NCBI GenBank assembly: GCA_947568835.1
Contig: OX387606.1
Coordinates: 24,727,111-24,791,110 of the forward strand
Reading direction: 5' to 3'
Length of the DNA: 64,000 bases
From: Protonemura montana
Lineage: Eukaryota; Arthropoda; Insecta; Plecoptera; Nemouridae
This document shows, in pieces, positions 41,066 through 54,166 of the stretch (positions are counted from its first letter, which is position 1; every line of letters begins with the position of its first letter). The translations under genes and the position numbers were made by a program. Below the pieces are notes generated by a model that was given only the letters and a program-made list of their open reading frames with translations, ran no database searches and had not been told where the DNA came from.

Positions 41066-42552
41066 AGTGGATAATGAAGGAATGTTGGTTACTATTCATC
41101 AACTTGATTGGGCAAGAACAAATCAGGAATGATTTAAAAGTATGACGCGTGAGACGTGGGAGTTGTGGTCAGAGTAGGGGCGGTATGAACTACCCCTCCT
41201 CAGGAGACCGTGCAGAAGTCACAGAGCGTCTGTTAGGTCAGTTTGCCAAACTTTGGCGAGTGTTGAGGAAGCAAAGACTTGCGCTTTTCAAAACAGCCCG
41301 GATTTCGCTATCACTGATCGGCATTTACAGAGAAATAGCTCAAAGGGATTACTAATGGCGAATTAAATCGTGAGTATGAGACATACAATCTCAAGGAAGG
41401 AAGGAGGCAGATCTTTGAAGACATGTCGCTAGTGCATGGCGATTAACTACCCGAATACCAACGCATGTGTGCAGAGTTAACTGCATTTTTCAGCGTTAAC
41501 TTGACTGTTTAGAAAGTATTGCGATATGATTCAATATTTTTTAAGCTAGACCAATGAAACTATCCCATCCCTATGGTTGGAATGTCACCGGCTCGAGGTG
41601 AACTAGTAGACCGGTGCTAGCAGCGAAGTATAAGTCAAATTAAACCAATCGAAGTATATTTGAAATACATGCAAGTTGCACGCAGAATCGTCAAAGGAGA
41701 TTGGTTACATATTATGGACAGACTTAAAGTTTGCATCCACAAGATTTACAACCCGGCCATGGGGATTTGCCAGAGATTTCAAAACAGCGACAACAACAGC
41801 TGCAGAAAATGCAGATGCGTATTGCTGTCATTGGTGCAGTTTAACTGACATACTAAAAGAACATTGTCTATGGTCTTTGCTTGAGATCCTTATAAACAGG
41901 ACAAGACGGGTAGGACCGAGTTGTTTTGTGGCTAGAATTTAGATGGGTTGGATGAAATTAGACAAAAAAAAAATACATACCTTGCTAGCGTCGGTTTGTT
42001 ATGTTCTTGTGAACCCTTGTCAAGTATGCAGCTAGCAAATTACAAGCATTTGCAACTGTAATTGAATCTTATAATGTTTACCTGATTTTGACAGTTTTAA
42101 TGTGGACATTATTTTAGTCCCATGTTTGAGCGATGAATTCCTTGTGACAAGACCATGTCAGTAGAGGGCGGTTGGTGACACCTAGGTCAGCTAGACTCTT
42201 CGTCAACTTGTCGGCCCAGAAATTAAAAATAAATCTCCCAACTGCTTTCCAACGCGCCGGTATAATTCCGTGAGTGATTTCTTTTCGATTTCTAGCGCTT
42301 TTATCAAGAAATAAATTATGTTATGTTCATTTGAGTCCACGCTTCTACGTGGACAATATTTTGACCTCGCACGTCACTGCAAGGTACAAATGACGATTTG
42401 AGAGCATTTTCTCCGATTTTTACTCACCCATCTAATTAAATTCGGTTTGGTACGCAACCCACCTCAAGGCTCACCCATGCATATATTTTTAATCTGAACA
42501 TCAGTTTGAAACCCGCCGAAATTTTTTACACATATTTTTATTACCCTCCAGT
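41066..42552. other. Intergenic, no supported feature
   Basis: AT-rich sequence with only short unconserved open frames (up to 88 codons, none with splice or family support). No RNA gene or recognised repeat found. Confidence 0.5.
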
Positions 42553-42610
42553 ATGACTCTTGACTTGGGTGAGGAGACCCGTCGTCGTCATCCTTCTCTG
42601 TTTCGCGGCA

Positions 42611-44673
42611 ATGGACGTGAACTCGCTCGAAAAACCTTCGATCAAAATCGAACAAAATACGTGTAATCGTTCCTCTAATCGTGATCATCGCAGTCCCGTA
42701 AGTTTCACAATTTATTTTACTTTGATTGTGCCAATAAATTAACAATCTGGATAATTTAGTTTCGTCTCGTGCCATGAAATTAGTTTTGCCGGCTCAGACT
42801 GTCTAAAGGCCAGGCCAGGCCAGAACACAATATTCGAATTACTGCCTAATAATTGATAAATAATTTAGAAACTTCTAGCGGGTGCTAGGTACATGTGGGA
42901 AACGTGACTATAATATTTATTTTCTATAATAATCTCCACTTTTCTCATAATTATTTCAATAAGTCTTACATTTTATCGAATTTATTGGTAATTTGCACGT
43001 CTGAATTATTACTGTAAAGTCGGTCGCCATTGGTTGACATTGTTCTACCACGGGTTAAACGGCACGCGCTGTCGATGGCCTTCGTTAGGCCGCGTACACG
43101 GAATTATGACCGTTAGCCGCCATCTTGGGCCGGGAAACCGTTCGGTGGACGACGCCTGGTCGACCCGCTAGCTGGGTGATGAGAAAACTTGATTTATTGC
43201 ATCATAAGCGTACAAATAGTGACGAAACCAGTTCTGTAAGTGGGAAATAACTCTCCAATATTATATTAGTTAAAAGGTAGAGACCTACGCGCTATTATTT
43301 AACCGAAAAACTGCAAGATAATTGTGCATTGAAATTGACTTGAGGGCCGTGCTAAGAGTATATGGAAGGCTTTGTTTAGCAACAGGTTTCCTACTGTTAT
43401 CTCGCAGTTTTCACATAAAACACTTGTTTTAAATAACCACACACTTGATCGAATAATTTAATTCGCTTTTTCTCTCGCAAATGGAAAATCCATTTCCATA
43501 ATTTTCCAACGTTTTCTTTCAACATCTCCCTGTTTAGCTTTTGGAAAACTTCGGGTGACCTACAAGATTTTATATACATTTTCACGATAGTCTCCTGTTT
43601 CTTTGCATACTTTGCATTGAAATCAAACTGGACCTTATTATTGCAAAACTTGCCCACATTTCTGCATCATGTTGATTTATCTGGAGTTCAATGTTTATTC
43701 AAAGAAACCCGCGAATTTTGCTCTTCCTTGATATTTCTTTTTTTTTCTGTTCATAATGCTAGTTTCAACCTCAAATTTTTTTTTTTTTTTTTCAGATTTT
43801 TAATTGCTATAAGTATTTGACATTTTACAGAACATCTTAAATCCTTCCGGCCAAATACCGATTTTGTATGCACAATTTCATATTCCTATCCATTTTTACA
43901 GTTTCAAATCAACTTTACGTTTTTCTGCTTGCCTGTACCTAGCAAATATTATTTTCAATAACGATCTCGAGTACCGCTCTTAAATTGTACCCACTTTGCT
44001 CTGTCGGCTCAGCCCAATCCCAGCCTCCCTTGCCGCTATTTCAATGTCCAGACCAGTTCGACAGCAGCCCCAAGGTTTGTAATGCACGCGGAAACGAGCG
44101 GTAACTTTCCGCTGCCGTGCCATGCAACCCATCCAATCCCGACACGATACTTTGCAATTAAATTCATCATCATATTGCCCTGAACTTACTTTTGCTACCA
44201 AACCACAGACAAATTTTACCGGTTTTCCTGCCACTTATCCAAATTTAGAGACTATATTCTCTTTTTGATACTCATTTAAATAAAATCACTTTCACACTTC
44301 TAGCAGAACTTGTATTTTTAAATTTTTTTATTGAACCTTCATGACATACAGGTTGTAACCCAGTTGAGCCATATAATAAAACACAATAAGACATAAAACA
44401 TAACAAATATATACATGTATTGCACATCACATTCAACAATCCGAGATCGCTTCCTTAAAATCTAATATTGTTTCCCTACGCGTGCCGCAGGAAAGAGTTA
44501 ACACGCTCCAGGAAGCTCTAACATTGATATATAATTACAGATCGGGGAAACTCGGGACAACAGTCGAGTGCCAGGAATCAGCTGAGTGTCAAGAAGAACA
44601 AGAGACGGATAAAACAAGTGACATCGGCAAGCGTTTGGCTCGGACTCCGAGACTTCCAAGACTGAGACGATGA
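42611..44673 (+). CDS. Weak candidate: two-exon small protein (89 aa)
   Basis: ATG at 42611 opens 29 codons (MDVNSLEKPSIKIEQ...) ending at a good donor CCC|GTAAGT (42697). An acceptor GTGCCGCAG (44490) opens 60 codons in the matching phase, ending TGA at 44673. The product is hydrophilic, Glu/Gln-rich then Arg-rich, and unlike any family I know. Both exons are short enough to be open by chance. An ATG at 44670 with its own donor (AAT|GTAAGT, 44717) is an alternative. The intron contains a possible LINE-like 3' end near 44320-44430. Confidence 0.15.
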
Positions 44674-44964
44674 CGTCCGAACGTGAACCTGCAAACGAAA
44701 GCTCCCGTCACTGTAATGTAAGTTTTGTCAACGAGAATTGATAGCGATCGGTGAATGACCCAGTAAGCACGTTAGCGTGGTCGATTCTCAGCTGTTTAAT
44801 GGCCGATTGTTGCACTTGTCACCATCTAACAAGGATACTTGATTAAAACAGATGAGTGCGGAAAGGAATGGTTCGGTGCCGCTGGCTGACTTTGGCTGAA
44901 ACCAACGTTTTGACCGCCTTGTCTTGGTCATCTTTCAGACTGAGAAAACAGCTGGTACTCGCAG

Positions 44965-45064
44965 CTTATAAGCCACCTAGACAGCTGTTTTATGTTCGGT
45001 ACTGGGTGGCCAGGGCGGGAGGTCAAAGCCCAAGCCGGCCTGTGATTGGCCAGTCATTCATTGG
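44965..45064 (-). promoter_or_regulatory. Possible promoter: paired CCAAT boxes, GC box, TATA-like motif
   Basis: Two CCAAT boxes on the minus strand (ATTGG at 45045-45049 and 45060-45064), a GGGCGGG box at 45013-45019 and a TTATAAG motif near 44966 lie in a locally GC-rich stretch. The order suits minus-strand transcription, but no exon on that strand is convincing. It could equally be chance within a GC-rich patch. Confidence 0.2.
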
Positions 45065-45194
45065 CTCGGGGGGTTGTCAACTGTCTCGGCTTCCATGCAC
45101 GTGGCGGGCGGATCAAGTTGTCGCGCTTGTTCTCGGTTTCCACTGCCTCCCGGATCGTGCGTGTTGTTTAGGGGGATACTTTGACTGTATGTTA

Positions 45195-46030
45195 TAGCTG
45201 CCAAGTCACAGAAGTTAAGCAACGCTGCGCTGGGTCAGGTATTGGATGGGTGACCATCATACACATGACCAGTTCTGTTCGGGAGAGAGGTTGGAGGGAT
45301 GAAAGTTAAGCAACACTGCGCTGAGTCAGTTATTGGATGGGTGACCATCATACACATGACCAGTTCTGTTCGGTAGAGAGGTTGCAGGGATGCAAGTTAA
45401 GCAACACTGCTCTGGGTCAGGTATTGGATGTGTGACCATCATACACATGACCAGTTCTGTTTGGGAGGGAGGTTGGAGGGATGCAAGTTAAGCAACACTG
45501 CACTGGGTCAGGTATTGGATGTGTGACCATCATACACATGACCAGTTCTGTTTGGGAGGGAGGTTGGAGGGATGCAAGTTAAGCAACACTGCGCTGGGTC
45601 AGGTATTGGATGGGGGACCATCATACACAGGACCAGTTCTGTTCGGGAGAGACGTTGGAGGGATGAAAGTTAAGCAACACTGCGCTGGGTCAGGTATTGG
45701 ATGGGTGACCATCATACACATGACCAGTTCTGTTCGGGAGAGAGGCTGGAGGGATGAAAGTTAGTACAGCAACTTCACTCGCCTTGCTTATCAACCTCTC
45801 GACAGCATGGATTTATGGAGGAATCCTGTTGTTCGCGTTGTACCGTCCTTCGGAAGGGACGTTAAGCCGGTGGTCCCCTTGGTGCTCTTCGACAAGAGTA
45901 GGCTACGTGCTGGCACTGGGTTTCCCCTTCTTTTTTCTAGGCTAGTTTAGGTTCATCACCATCATCCACTCATTCACCGACGCCATTAGACCAGTGCCGC
46001 ATGGCCAGATGTCAAAACAATGCGTCGTTA
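45195..46030 (+). mobile_element. 5S rRNA-like SINE, forward orientation, about six 5S modules
   Basis: The only copy in this strand orientation. It opens with about six modules reading AAGTTAAGCAACACTGCGCT then GGTATTGGATGGGTGACCAT, followed by the middle block and the leader end TGCGTCGTTAAACACCAGAA. Read this way the 5S-like part comes first, as expected for a SINE head with an internal RNA polymerase III promoter. Confidence 0.82.
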
Positions 46031-46871
46031 AACACCAGAAATCAAATCAATCTGATTCTGATCCTAAACTCGCAGTGTTCCTGTATAATATTATTGTAAA
46101 CCGATTGAGAAAATGTGAGCTGGACACCAGATACGTGTCTTGCTTTAACGGGATGCTGATATTATCTTGCCACGAACTCTAACGTAGCATCTTAACTTCC
46201 TCAGACTCCTGCCAGACGGACTGACCTCAACGCAACCTTCTCGACCAATCACAATGTTACCGGCACTTCGCTTCATCTCAAGATGGCTGATGGAAGAAAG
46301 CATCCTGCCACCGACCCCAGGATGGCATGTTCACTCAACTTTCCAGGGGTGAGTGACGCAAGCAAAGAATGCAAGATGCAGATCAAAGCTTGGGCAACGC
46401 TTTGGTAGTTGTGGAAATCCTTTGGTAGTCATGGGCAACCTTCGGAAGAGGGAGGTCTTCTTAGAACATCCTGAATACGTACTGATATACCGAATATAAC
46501 GCTGGTAGGGAAGAGGGAGTGGAGAAAGTCCTCTGAAAATTATAGTATTTTTATGTACCTTTATTTGTCCATAATCACAGGGCTTACATTCGAATAGTAA
46601 AAGGGTCAAAATTAAAAATACATTATGATTACAAATTACAAATTAATTGCAAAAAACAAAGACAATGCGTAAAACTTAAGTAGGTACTAAGATAGTCATG
46701 TGAAATAATAAAGTAACAGCAGTCACATCTTTGTCCAATCATTCATGTGTCTAATTTATAACATTTGTTCATTCGGTTGATTTGTAATGAGCCAAAGAGC
46801 TGGGTTAACGAGCACGTTGACTGGGAAAGTCTAGTGAGAGTACGGAACTTACAGAGCAACACGTGGCAGGC

Positions 46872-46989
46872 CGCGATAGTGGAGACTTGTTCATTAACGT
46901 TTCGGCCTTGTGACTTTATCACTGGAGATATGAGACTCGGTGAGAAAGTCACCGGCCGGAACGTTAACAAAGAATCTCCACGATCGCGA
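46872..46989. repeat. 50-bp inverted repeat with hammerhead-like arms
   Basis: Arms 46872-46922 and about 46939-46989 are near-perfect reverse complements around a short loop. On the minus strand the left arm reads GTGATAAAGTCACAAG then GCCGAAACGTTAA, a box order like family 3 (TGATAAAG ... GAAACG) with a different stem. It may be another hammerhead-type retroelement terminus. Confidence 0.6.
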
Positions 46990-47904
46990 CGTGCCACTCA
47001 GCGCTTGGTAAGTTCCCCCTTCCCCGTCCCCTTGGGTAAGCTCTCCCTCTACTTTCCCAATCGACGTACTCTGGAAAACAAGTTCAAGCAACGACCCTCC
47101 TACGTTCGGCAGGTGGTCTGCGGTCCAGAACGACTAATTTTCCCGACGTTTCGTAACTTATTCGTGACGTAACGCAAGATTTTAACTTGAAAAGCATTTG
47201 TAACGAGTGGAACCTTGGCAGAATATGTAGCAGAATATGAGGCCACCCAGCTATTGGGTGATCCCGGGTTTCAATCTGGTGACCGGCTATCCTGGTTGTG
47301 GTCTTCTTTGACTTCCCGGGCTACCAATACAAATTCTCGGATAATTTCAGCTGCTTTGGGAGATTTGCATCAATGAAGAGATTTCTTGATCTCTCTGCTC
47401 CTTTGGATTGTTCAATGTTAATGTACTGGAACATTTTCCAAATCCATGTATAACAATCAAACGACAAAAAAATAGTATTGTTATTATTAATGTGTGTTGG
47501 TCGATTTCGATTAGCATTTTGCACAATTTGCATTCTTTGATGTCAATTGATTAACTGAGTTTTTGTTTTTTAAGAATGAAATGTTTTAAAATTTTAGCTA
47601 TTAGTAAAATATTGGATCAAAGAAATATCTACTTTCGCCTTTAACCTAGAGTTGTCTTTTGATTTGAAGTTTTTTTTACTGAAACTGTTTGCGGAAGACT
47701 TTGACAGTGAAATATTTTGTTGCAGGTTTGACGATGAGACCGGCGAGCAAATACCGTCTGCACTTCAACGGAGGGTCAAACCCGCCTGGCGAAGAAACAG
47801 GGCCGCCAATATCAGGTACATGGCATAAATTTCCCAGTGTAAAAATATAATTGCTAGAAATTCAAAAATTTCTTTCTTTGGAAAGGAAGCCAGAATAGAA
47901 AAAT

Positions 47905-47968
47905 GTGCGACCAAACCGGGATACGAACCTGGGACCTCCCGATTGCCGGTCGGATGCTCTACCAACTT
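47905..47968 (-). repeat. tRNA-derived repeat remnant
   Basis: The minus strand reads AGTTGGTAGAGCATCCGACC, GGCAATCGG, then T-arm CCAGGTTCGTATCCCGG and TTGGTCGC. D-arm, anticodon-arm and T-arm are recognisable, but the 5' acceptor strand does not pair with the 3' strand. It is a tRNA pseudogene or SINE head, distinct from the 18222 family. Confidence 0.5.
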
Positions 47969-49877
47969 TCTTCGATGAATAGTTTTACTAAGGCAATGCA
48001 CGTAGGAAATTCAAAACAAAAATCTTAATCCCAAAACAAGCTCCACTCTGACATATATGTCAGAGTATTGATGTGGAGGTTATAAAAAGATATTAGAGCT
48101 GAACCTTGTTTTGGGTAATATAGAAAAATCAGTTCCTACAATTACTGCCAGCATTCCAGCACGTTCAGTTCTTTCCGTTCCAAGTCCAGAACAGTCTTCC
48201 AGCCCGGAATTCTTCGAAGTCCCTGTCCAGATATCTTGGTTTTCTGACACGTTTAGGTAATTCCTGCTGCATCCAGAAGACCTCTGCAGCTGGCATGATC
48301 CCGGTCCCGATCTTCACTGTATTCCAGAGTTCCAGACGTTCCTTGATTTCATGTGAATAAGTTGTGCTATTGTTTAAAAAAATTCCAGATGGAGCTGCCA
48401 GATTATCAAAGATATCGGCTGGTGATCTCGGCACCCGTTCAGCCTGCGATTTCCGAGCCTCTTTTGCGAGTTGTCATTTGTTATTGAGCGTTGTGAAATA
48501 CTGTTGTACATTAAAATATATAAAGATCGATTGTCAGTTGTTTAATAAATTCAAAAACACTTGTAAAACTTCCGCAAATAAGTTACTAAACGCTAAATAC
48601 CAATAACTAGCCGATAACGTTTTAAATAACTTTGTCAAATGTGCATTGCATCCTAGTTCGTAGATATGTACAGCATGATTTCCACAACCTGCAAGTCTAA
48701 TCATCTTTATTACCAGCCGGGACCGGCCAGAATGCAAACTAAGGCGGCGCGAGATCCCGAATATCCAGCGACTTGTTCCTTGCTTTTCGCTAACTCTCTC
48801 CGTGCATTGTATTTACCCTCCTAGATCCCGTCGGTGGCATGCGAACGTATCGTATTCAATATTCTTACATCGCGTCACATGCTTGGCATGGCAAGGTTTC
48901 AGCAATACGCGATGGGAGATTTGAAATAGCAATCGAAGTGGCTGTGCTTTCATTCCAATATTTAAAACGAATAAAATGAACGCTAAAATTTTGTTTTATT
49001 ATGTATGTTTCATCCGTCGCATCTTGTTTTACTGATAGTGCAGATAAAGGCTCTAGATGGCATGAAAACTATCAGATGTTTTGCTTGCTTGAATACCTAC
49101 CCTAGAATATTTCCCTGATAATTAGAATGTTATGTGACCCACTAATAAGATTGAGATGGACCTGAAACCAATCCGCATGGATGTCAATTAATGTCTTGTG
49201 ATTTTATACCAAAGCATGTCGATCCTGCATTTATTCCTAAATTCCCGATCATTGCAGGAGAGATCGCATGTCAGGTGTGAAGAGTAACCCAAGATGGATT
49301 GCATCGTCGTCCACTCGATGTCTCCCGGCTGAGCCAGAAGGTAAACTCGACTCATGAAGGGAAAGAACCCCAATCTTGGAAACTACCAGAACATCACTGA
49401 AGTCAAGTTAAGTGGAGGGCAGGTCGAGGAATTGGCGCTACAAGGGACACACTTTATTTCAGCTTGTAATTGTATTTCGTGTTTGTATTTTGTTTCTTGT
49501 ATTTTGTCTCGCCTTGTCCCGTTACAGCAAGCGTGAAGAGGTCAGGCAGGATCCCATTCTTAGCTGACGACATTGAGAGTCCGAATACTCTGCTGTCTGT
49601 CATACAAAAGTTGCCCGCTAGATGGCACTTAGGTTGTATTTTAGCTCAACTACAGAGTGTCGAACTCTTGCAAATGTTCACCGAACTGTTGGCTGAACGT
49701 AGGATGTGCTTATCACTGATAAATTCACCCAGTGGACGCATTGGCCCTTGGGGTTGCAATGCGTCCCTGCACACTTGGGTGTCTATTGCCTTTACAGTTT
49801 ACCTAGCATCAGTTCCGTGGTCTGGAAGAGACGTCCACGATCATCCCATCCCCGTAGTACAGTCACATTTTAGCTAG

Positions 49878-51640
49878 AAACAAGATCGATCACTCAAATC
49901 AAACCCCGCTAGTCGCCACCCTGCCCTCACATGACCCAGAACTCTGTTAGCGGTACCTTTGTACCTATCAATGTCCCCAGACCTGAACGAGGTATTGATG
50001 CAAGGTAGCATCGGGAATCCACAATGGTGTGGGTCGAGGAATCAGATGCTCGGTCAGTCCACTGACTTCATAGCACGGTTCTGTAATGGACAGAGTGATC
50101 GAAGGTAGAACAGGTTTGTCATGTTCAATCAGGGACTTACAGCACTGGCACAGTTTTATACACTTGAATTCAAAACAGTAGATAAAGGAAATAAATAGCA
50201 ATTGATGTCAAACGTGGTTTTGTGTACCACTGGTCTAATTTTACCAATGTATTGAGATTCATTTACTCTGATAGGTTAGTAACATTTAAGCGTTTCACAC
50301 ATGCGTATCTGAAAATCAGATAAACTTTTAGTGCCCAAGACTTTTTACATGTGCAATCATATCTACCAGTAACTAGATATTAAATAGTATAATTTATCTC
50401 TCACCTTTAGCTTTTGAAATTGCGCGCTATTTTTCCGATTCAGTCCAGGCTCCCTAGCCGTGTAAGTTCTAGCGCGCTCAGTCAAGCGCCGACGCAGAAC
50501 TTCGAGATCTTCCAGCTTCGTGGTGTGAAGGCGTTCTGCACGGCTCGCTGTTAGCGAGCTCGGCCATTTTGTGGGGAAAACACAAACACATGTAGCGCTA
50601 ATTCCTTGACCGTCCTAGAAGTATATCATGCAAGTAGACTCATCGCTTCACGTGGGTTGACCTTGTCTTTCAAGGGGTGCAACGCCCCTCGGACAGTTTG
50701 AGCAAATGTTCCTGTCAGACAAAGAGCACGTGCTCGACGGTATCGCGATTACAGGGAGTTATTTCCCGACTCGTGTGACAAGTGAGTGCTTCAAGATAGT
50801 GAAGTGATTGAAAAAGAAGAACATGCAACAAAACTCTGAAGCCTTTTGGAAATCATGTAGGTAAAATCGTTAATAACATCATTATTTTGCAACATAATAA
50901 TTATTTATCTAAATTTCTTACTTAAGTACAAGACTCACCTTCATTTGCCTCACTAATGCAATACATTTCGTTTTGTTTTGTAATGTTACATGTTTGGGTC
51001 CCGATCCGCTGATCTTACCAGCTCACAGCTGGCATGAAGATAGTGAAAGATTTTGATGATTACTCCCGAGTCGCTGACTACCTTGGACGTCTGCACTGCT
51101 AATTCACTACACGATGGGTTAAGATGCGATGTCTTACCATATATTGCTGATTAAATCAACAGCTGGTAAGTTTAATATTCAGTGAGATGACAGCTTTATA
51201 CTTGCTTAGCAATTATAATGTTGCTTGCATTTATCTTTTAAACTGTAACTTTATCGTCACTTATCTGCAAAATGTTGGCTTCGCAACTTCCAACGCAAAA
51301 CTTTGCAATCTTTTTCCGATGTATCTGGTCACACATTAAGGAACCCGTGTAACACAGACGTGAGCAGGACACTTTACCCAAAGTGACTTCTATCTTTGAT
51401 TGATTTTTAGTTCAAAACTTCAAAGCTTGCTTTTTTCTTTGTCAAACGCACCGACAGGGCTACCTCGTTAGAGCGTTTTGAAAGAACTGTCAGAAAACGT
51501 ACTATCGAGCCTGGCTGTGCCACTTTAGAAATATTCGGGCCAACCTCCGATTGCTATGGACGGAGTCCACCTGACACTTTAAAATATCGCCTCAGTGTTG
51601 TCCCACGCGACAGTAAAAAATGCAGATTTTTTTTTGTGCT
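49878..51640. other. Intergenic, no firm feature
   Basis: Mostly AT-rich. A GC-richer patch at 50430-50780 holds GCTCGCTGTTAGCGAGC, an 8-bp inverted repeat around 1 nt (about 50543-50559), and GGCCATTTTGTG. A short frame from ATG 50706 reaches a donor-like ACAA|GTGAGT (50780), but no compatible next exon was found. It could be a promoter or 5' exon of an unseen gene. Confidence 0.3.
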
Positions 51641-51648
51641 CATTTCAG

Positions 51649-52749
51649 ATCGCCTCGCATCTAATTAGTGGAGTTGATGCTGACGCAGCGCCGTGCCCCG
51701 ACGCAGACATGACTAGGATCCTGCCGGACAGTTCAGATTGTTTCAGTTCTGATCCTGCTAGCTCAACCTTATCATATCAAGTCACTTCGAGATCTTCGAG
51801 ACCTTTAAGATCTTCGATATCTTCGAGATCTTCGATGACTTGGAATTTGGCATTAACTGGTAAGTGAAGTCAAAATACATTAAAAGCTTTCGGCATATTT
51901 TCGGCATATTTTGAGCAAATTTTCATAAACTGTAATTTCACACAGGCCGTGGTGTCGCTGTTTTGCTGCAAAGATGACTTGAAGACATCTGAACGCCCTC
52001 TGCTCGACTTGATTCTTCACCCTGGAATGAAGCGTCTTCTCTGGGGGGCCCTTGGTCCTAACATCAGGATAGTTGATACCTTCGAGATCTTTGATGACTT
52101 GGAATTTGGCATATACTGGTAAAAGAAGTGAAAATACGTTTAATTTTGTATTGTTCGGCATGTTTTGTGTACATTATCATGCAATGTTAATTCACATGGG
52201 TCCCTGTTCTTCTGCAGAGATGCCTGACCGCTCTAAGATCGATTTGTTCTTTGCCCTGTAATGCAACATTGCGTGGTTTTCTGCGATCTCCTCGTTTTGA
52301 GACAGTCTTCCCCGTGATGGTCCTTTGTTGGCTCCAGTTCAACCTCCTCTCAGCATCACATCTGAACCTTGGATACTTTCAAGATCATCAAGATCTTCGA
52401 GATAATCGAGGAATTTCAATTTGAAATTCACTGGCAAGTGAGTAAAAATATATTTTAAATTGATATTTTTCAGTTTTTTTTGTACACATTTTCATTTACC
52501 GTTTACTCTTACTTAGATTGTGGTGTCCTTGTTTTGCTGCAAAGATGACTTGAAGACATCTGAACGCCCTCTGATCGTCTTGGTTCTCCACCCTCGAATG
52601 AAGCGTCTTCCGCTTGTGGCCCTTGATTGGCTCCAGTTCAACCTCCTTCCACCACAACTTCGAGATCTTCAAGATCTTCAAGATCTTCGAGACCTTCAAG
52701 ATCTTCGAGAACTACGAGATCTTCGATGGCTTGGATTTGACATGATCTG
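51649..52749 (+). repeat. Tandemly duplicated exon-like modules
   Basis: A module of about 260-330 bp occurs about four times, each ending near CTGGTAAGTG-like donor sequence. Two copies, 51946-52118 and 52517-52749, share TTTTGCTGCAAAGATGACTT and translate in the same frame (VSLFCCKDDLKTSERPL, then HPxMKRL). Both are bounded by AG and GT, with identical entry and exit phases (0 to 2). Degenerate GATCTTCGA repeats sit in every copy. The minus strand is also open here, so coding is unproven. Confidence 0.5.
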
Positions 52750-53586
52750 GTGAGTGCTGAAAGCAGATATTTTGTACGACTTTTCCTGTACTCCATCTCA
52801 TTGTTATTCTCTCATTCGTCCACAAACACATAAGACGACTGTCCTATGGTTCATTTGCCGTACCTCGTAAGGGTGTGCTTTTTTATGTTTCTCTTTGGTA
52901 TTTTTACTGTCCCCTATCCGCGACGAAGAAAATGTCTGCAGCTTTGGACCATACAACGGCAAACTAGTTCAGCACAGTTCATCCAATGCACATGTTAAGC
53001 ATGGAGTGCAATTTGCCACATAATTAGGCGCTCAAGTCCCAGATCTTGCGCGTGTTGTATTCGAGGGTCAGTTTCAATTTAGAAAACCAAGTGAGGTTCA
53101 TTTTCAATCCGTTCATTTAATCAAATAATACACCTTCTTAAAGTCACTTTTAGGTTTGAAGGTCAGCATGGCACAGAATATTACTTCTGATATAATGTAA
53201 CCATTGTAGTGAGTTTTTTCAAAATCTTTACAACGTTGCGCAACTCCCCGGGAGGAAATTCTGTGGTTATTTTGGGCGCACGCGCCGCGTACGCACATTT
53301 TCTTGCGATAGTGTACGTCGATCACTCATTCCGGGAAAAGTCTGGTCTACTCTACATTTAAATTCAAGAAACACATGTTATTTTTACTTGGAGTACATTT
53401 TATCTGGCAATGGCATTCAGCAGAACCCAGGTACATTCACAGAATCTTATCATTTTGAAAAATAAATGCCAAATACACTAGCTCATAATTATGACTAGGC
53501 AAGGCTAAGCTTAGCTAAGCTCGGGCAACGCTACCCTTTGTCAGGCAGCGCCGACAAAGCGTAGCGAGAGTAAAGAAATTGTTTCA

Positions 53587-54003
53587 ATGTTTTTGCCTTT
53601 TGGCACGGCTTCCCCCCCCAAGAAACCTCACGGTGTAAAACAGCACCTGAATCCCCACCTGTTCCCAGGCGGTACCAACCTGTTTCGTTACAATTTAACC
53701 ACTGCAGTGGAAGTGGTAAAGTGTCATTCGGAAGTGACAATCCCTAGCGTCGCCTCTCTTCGTTCCAGAAGGACGCCACAACTCTGCCAAGCTGATGAAG
53801 CCGTCCACGCTGCGTCTCTTTCCAGTCTCACGAAGATGCTGTCGACACCCATTGAGCCTTTTTGCGATGCCTTTAATGCGTTTATATCAGCTTGCCAAGC
53901 CACAGAAAATGCTATAGGAATTATCAATCAATATTTTATTAAGGCCTTCTCTATTTTTTCGATTGCGTCTTCGCAAGCGTTGACCACAGCGCTGGCTTTG
54001 TAA
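53587..54003 (+). CDS. Hypothetical open frame, 138 codons
   Basis: A single open frame from ATG 53587 to TAA 54003, the longest non-satellite frame in the last 17 kb. The second half looks helical and amphipathic (SLSSLTKMLSTP, then FNAFISACQAT). An acceptor-like ACCACTGCAG at 53708 is in a position to begin a terminal exon in the same frame. No signal peptide, family or poly(A) signal recognised. It ends 160 bp before the minisatellite. Confidence 0.2.
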   Translation: MFLPFGTASPPKKPHGVKQHLNPHLFPGGTNLFRYNLTTAVEVVKCHSEVTIPSVASLRSRRTPQLCQADEAVHAASLSSLTKMLSTPIEPFCDAFNAFISACQATENAIGIINQYFIKAFSIFSIASSQALTTALAL

Positions 54004-54166
54004 AACATAAGTTTTACTTTTCAATACTTGCTAGTCTAGGCTTCCGCTCAGTAGGTGTACGCTTTTAATGTTACGGTTTTATTGCTACAATTAGATGCTT
54101 CGTAATGGATCGCATGAATCTCTTTGTTTGCTTGTTTATTTGTTATTGTTCTGGTGATGTGTATGC

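Larger units (their letters stand above)
46205..49877 (+). other. Possible exon chain of an unrecognised gene
   Basis: Four segments, 46205-46348, 47726-47815, 49258-49340 and 49528-49877, have AG...GT borders and mutually compatible phases. The last would end at TAG 49877 after 115 codons (…ESPNTLLSVIQKLPARW…). No start exon is visible and no family resemblance is seen. Chance alignment of phases over short exons cannot be excluded. Confidence 0.12.
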
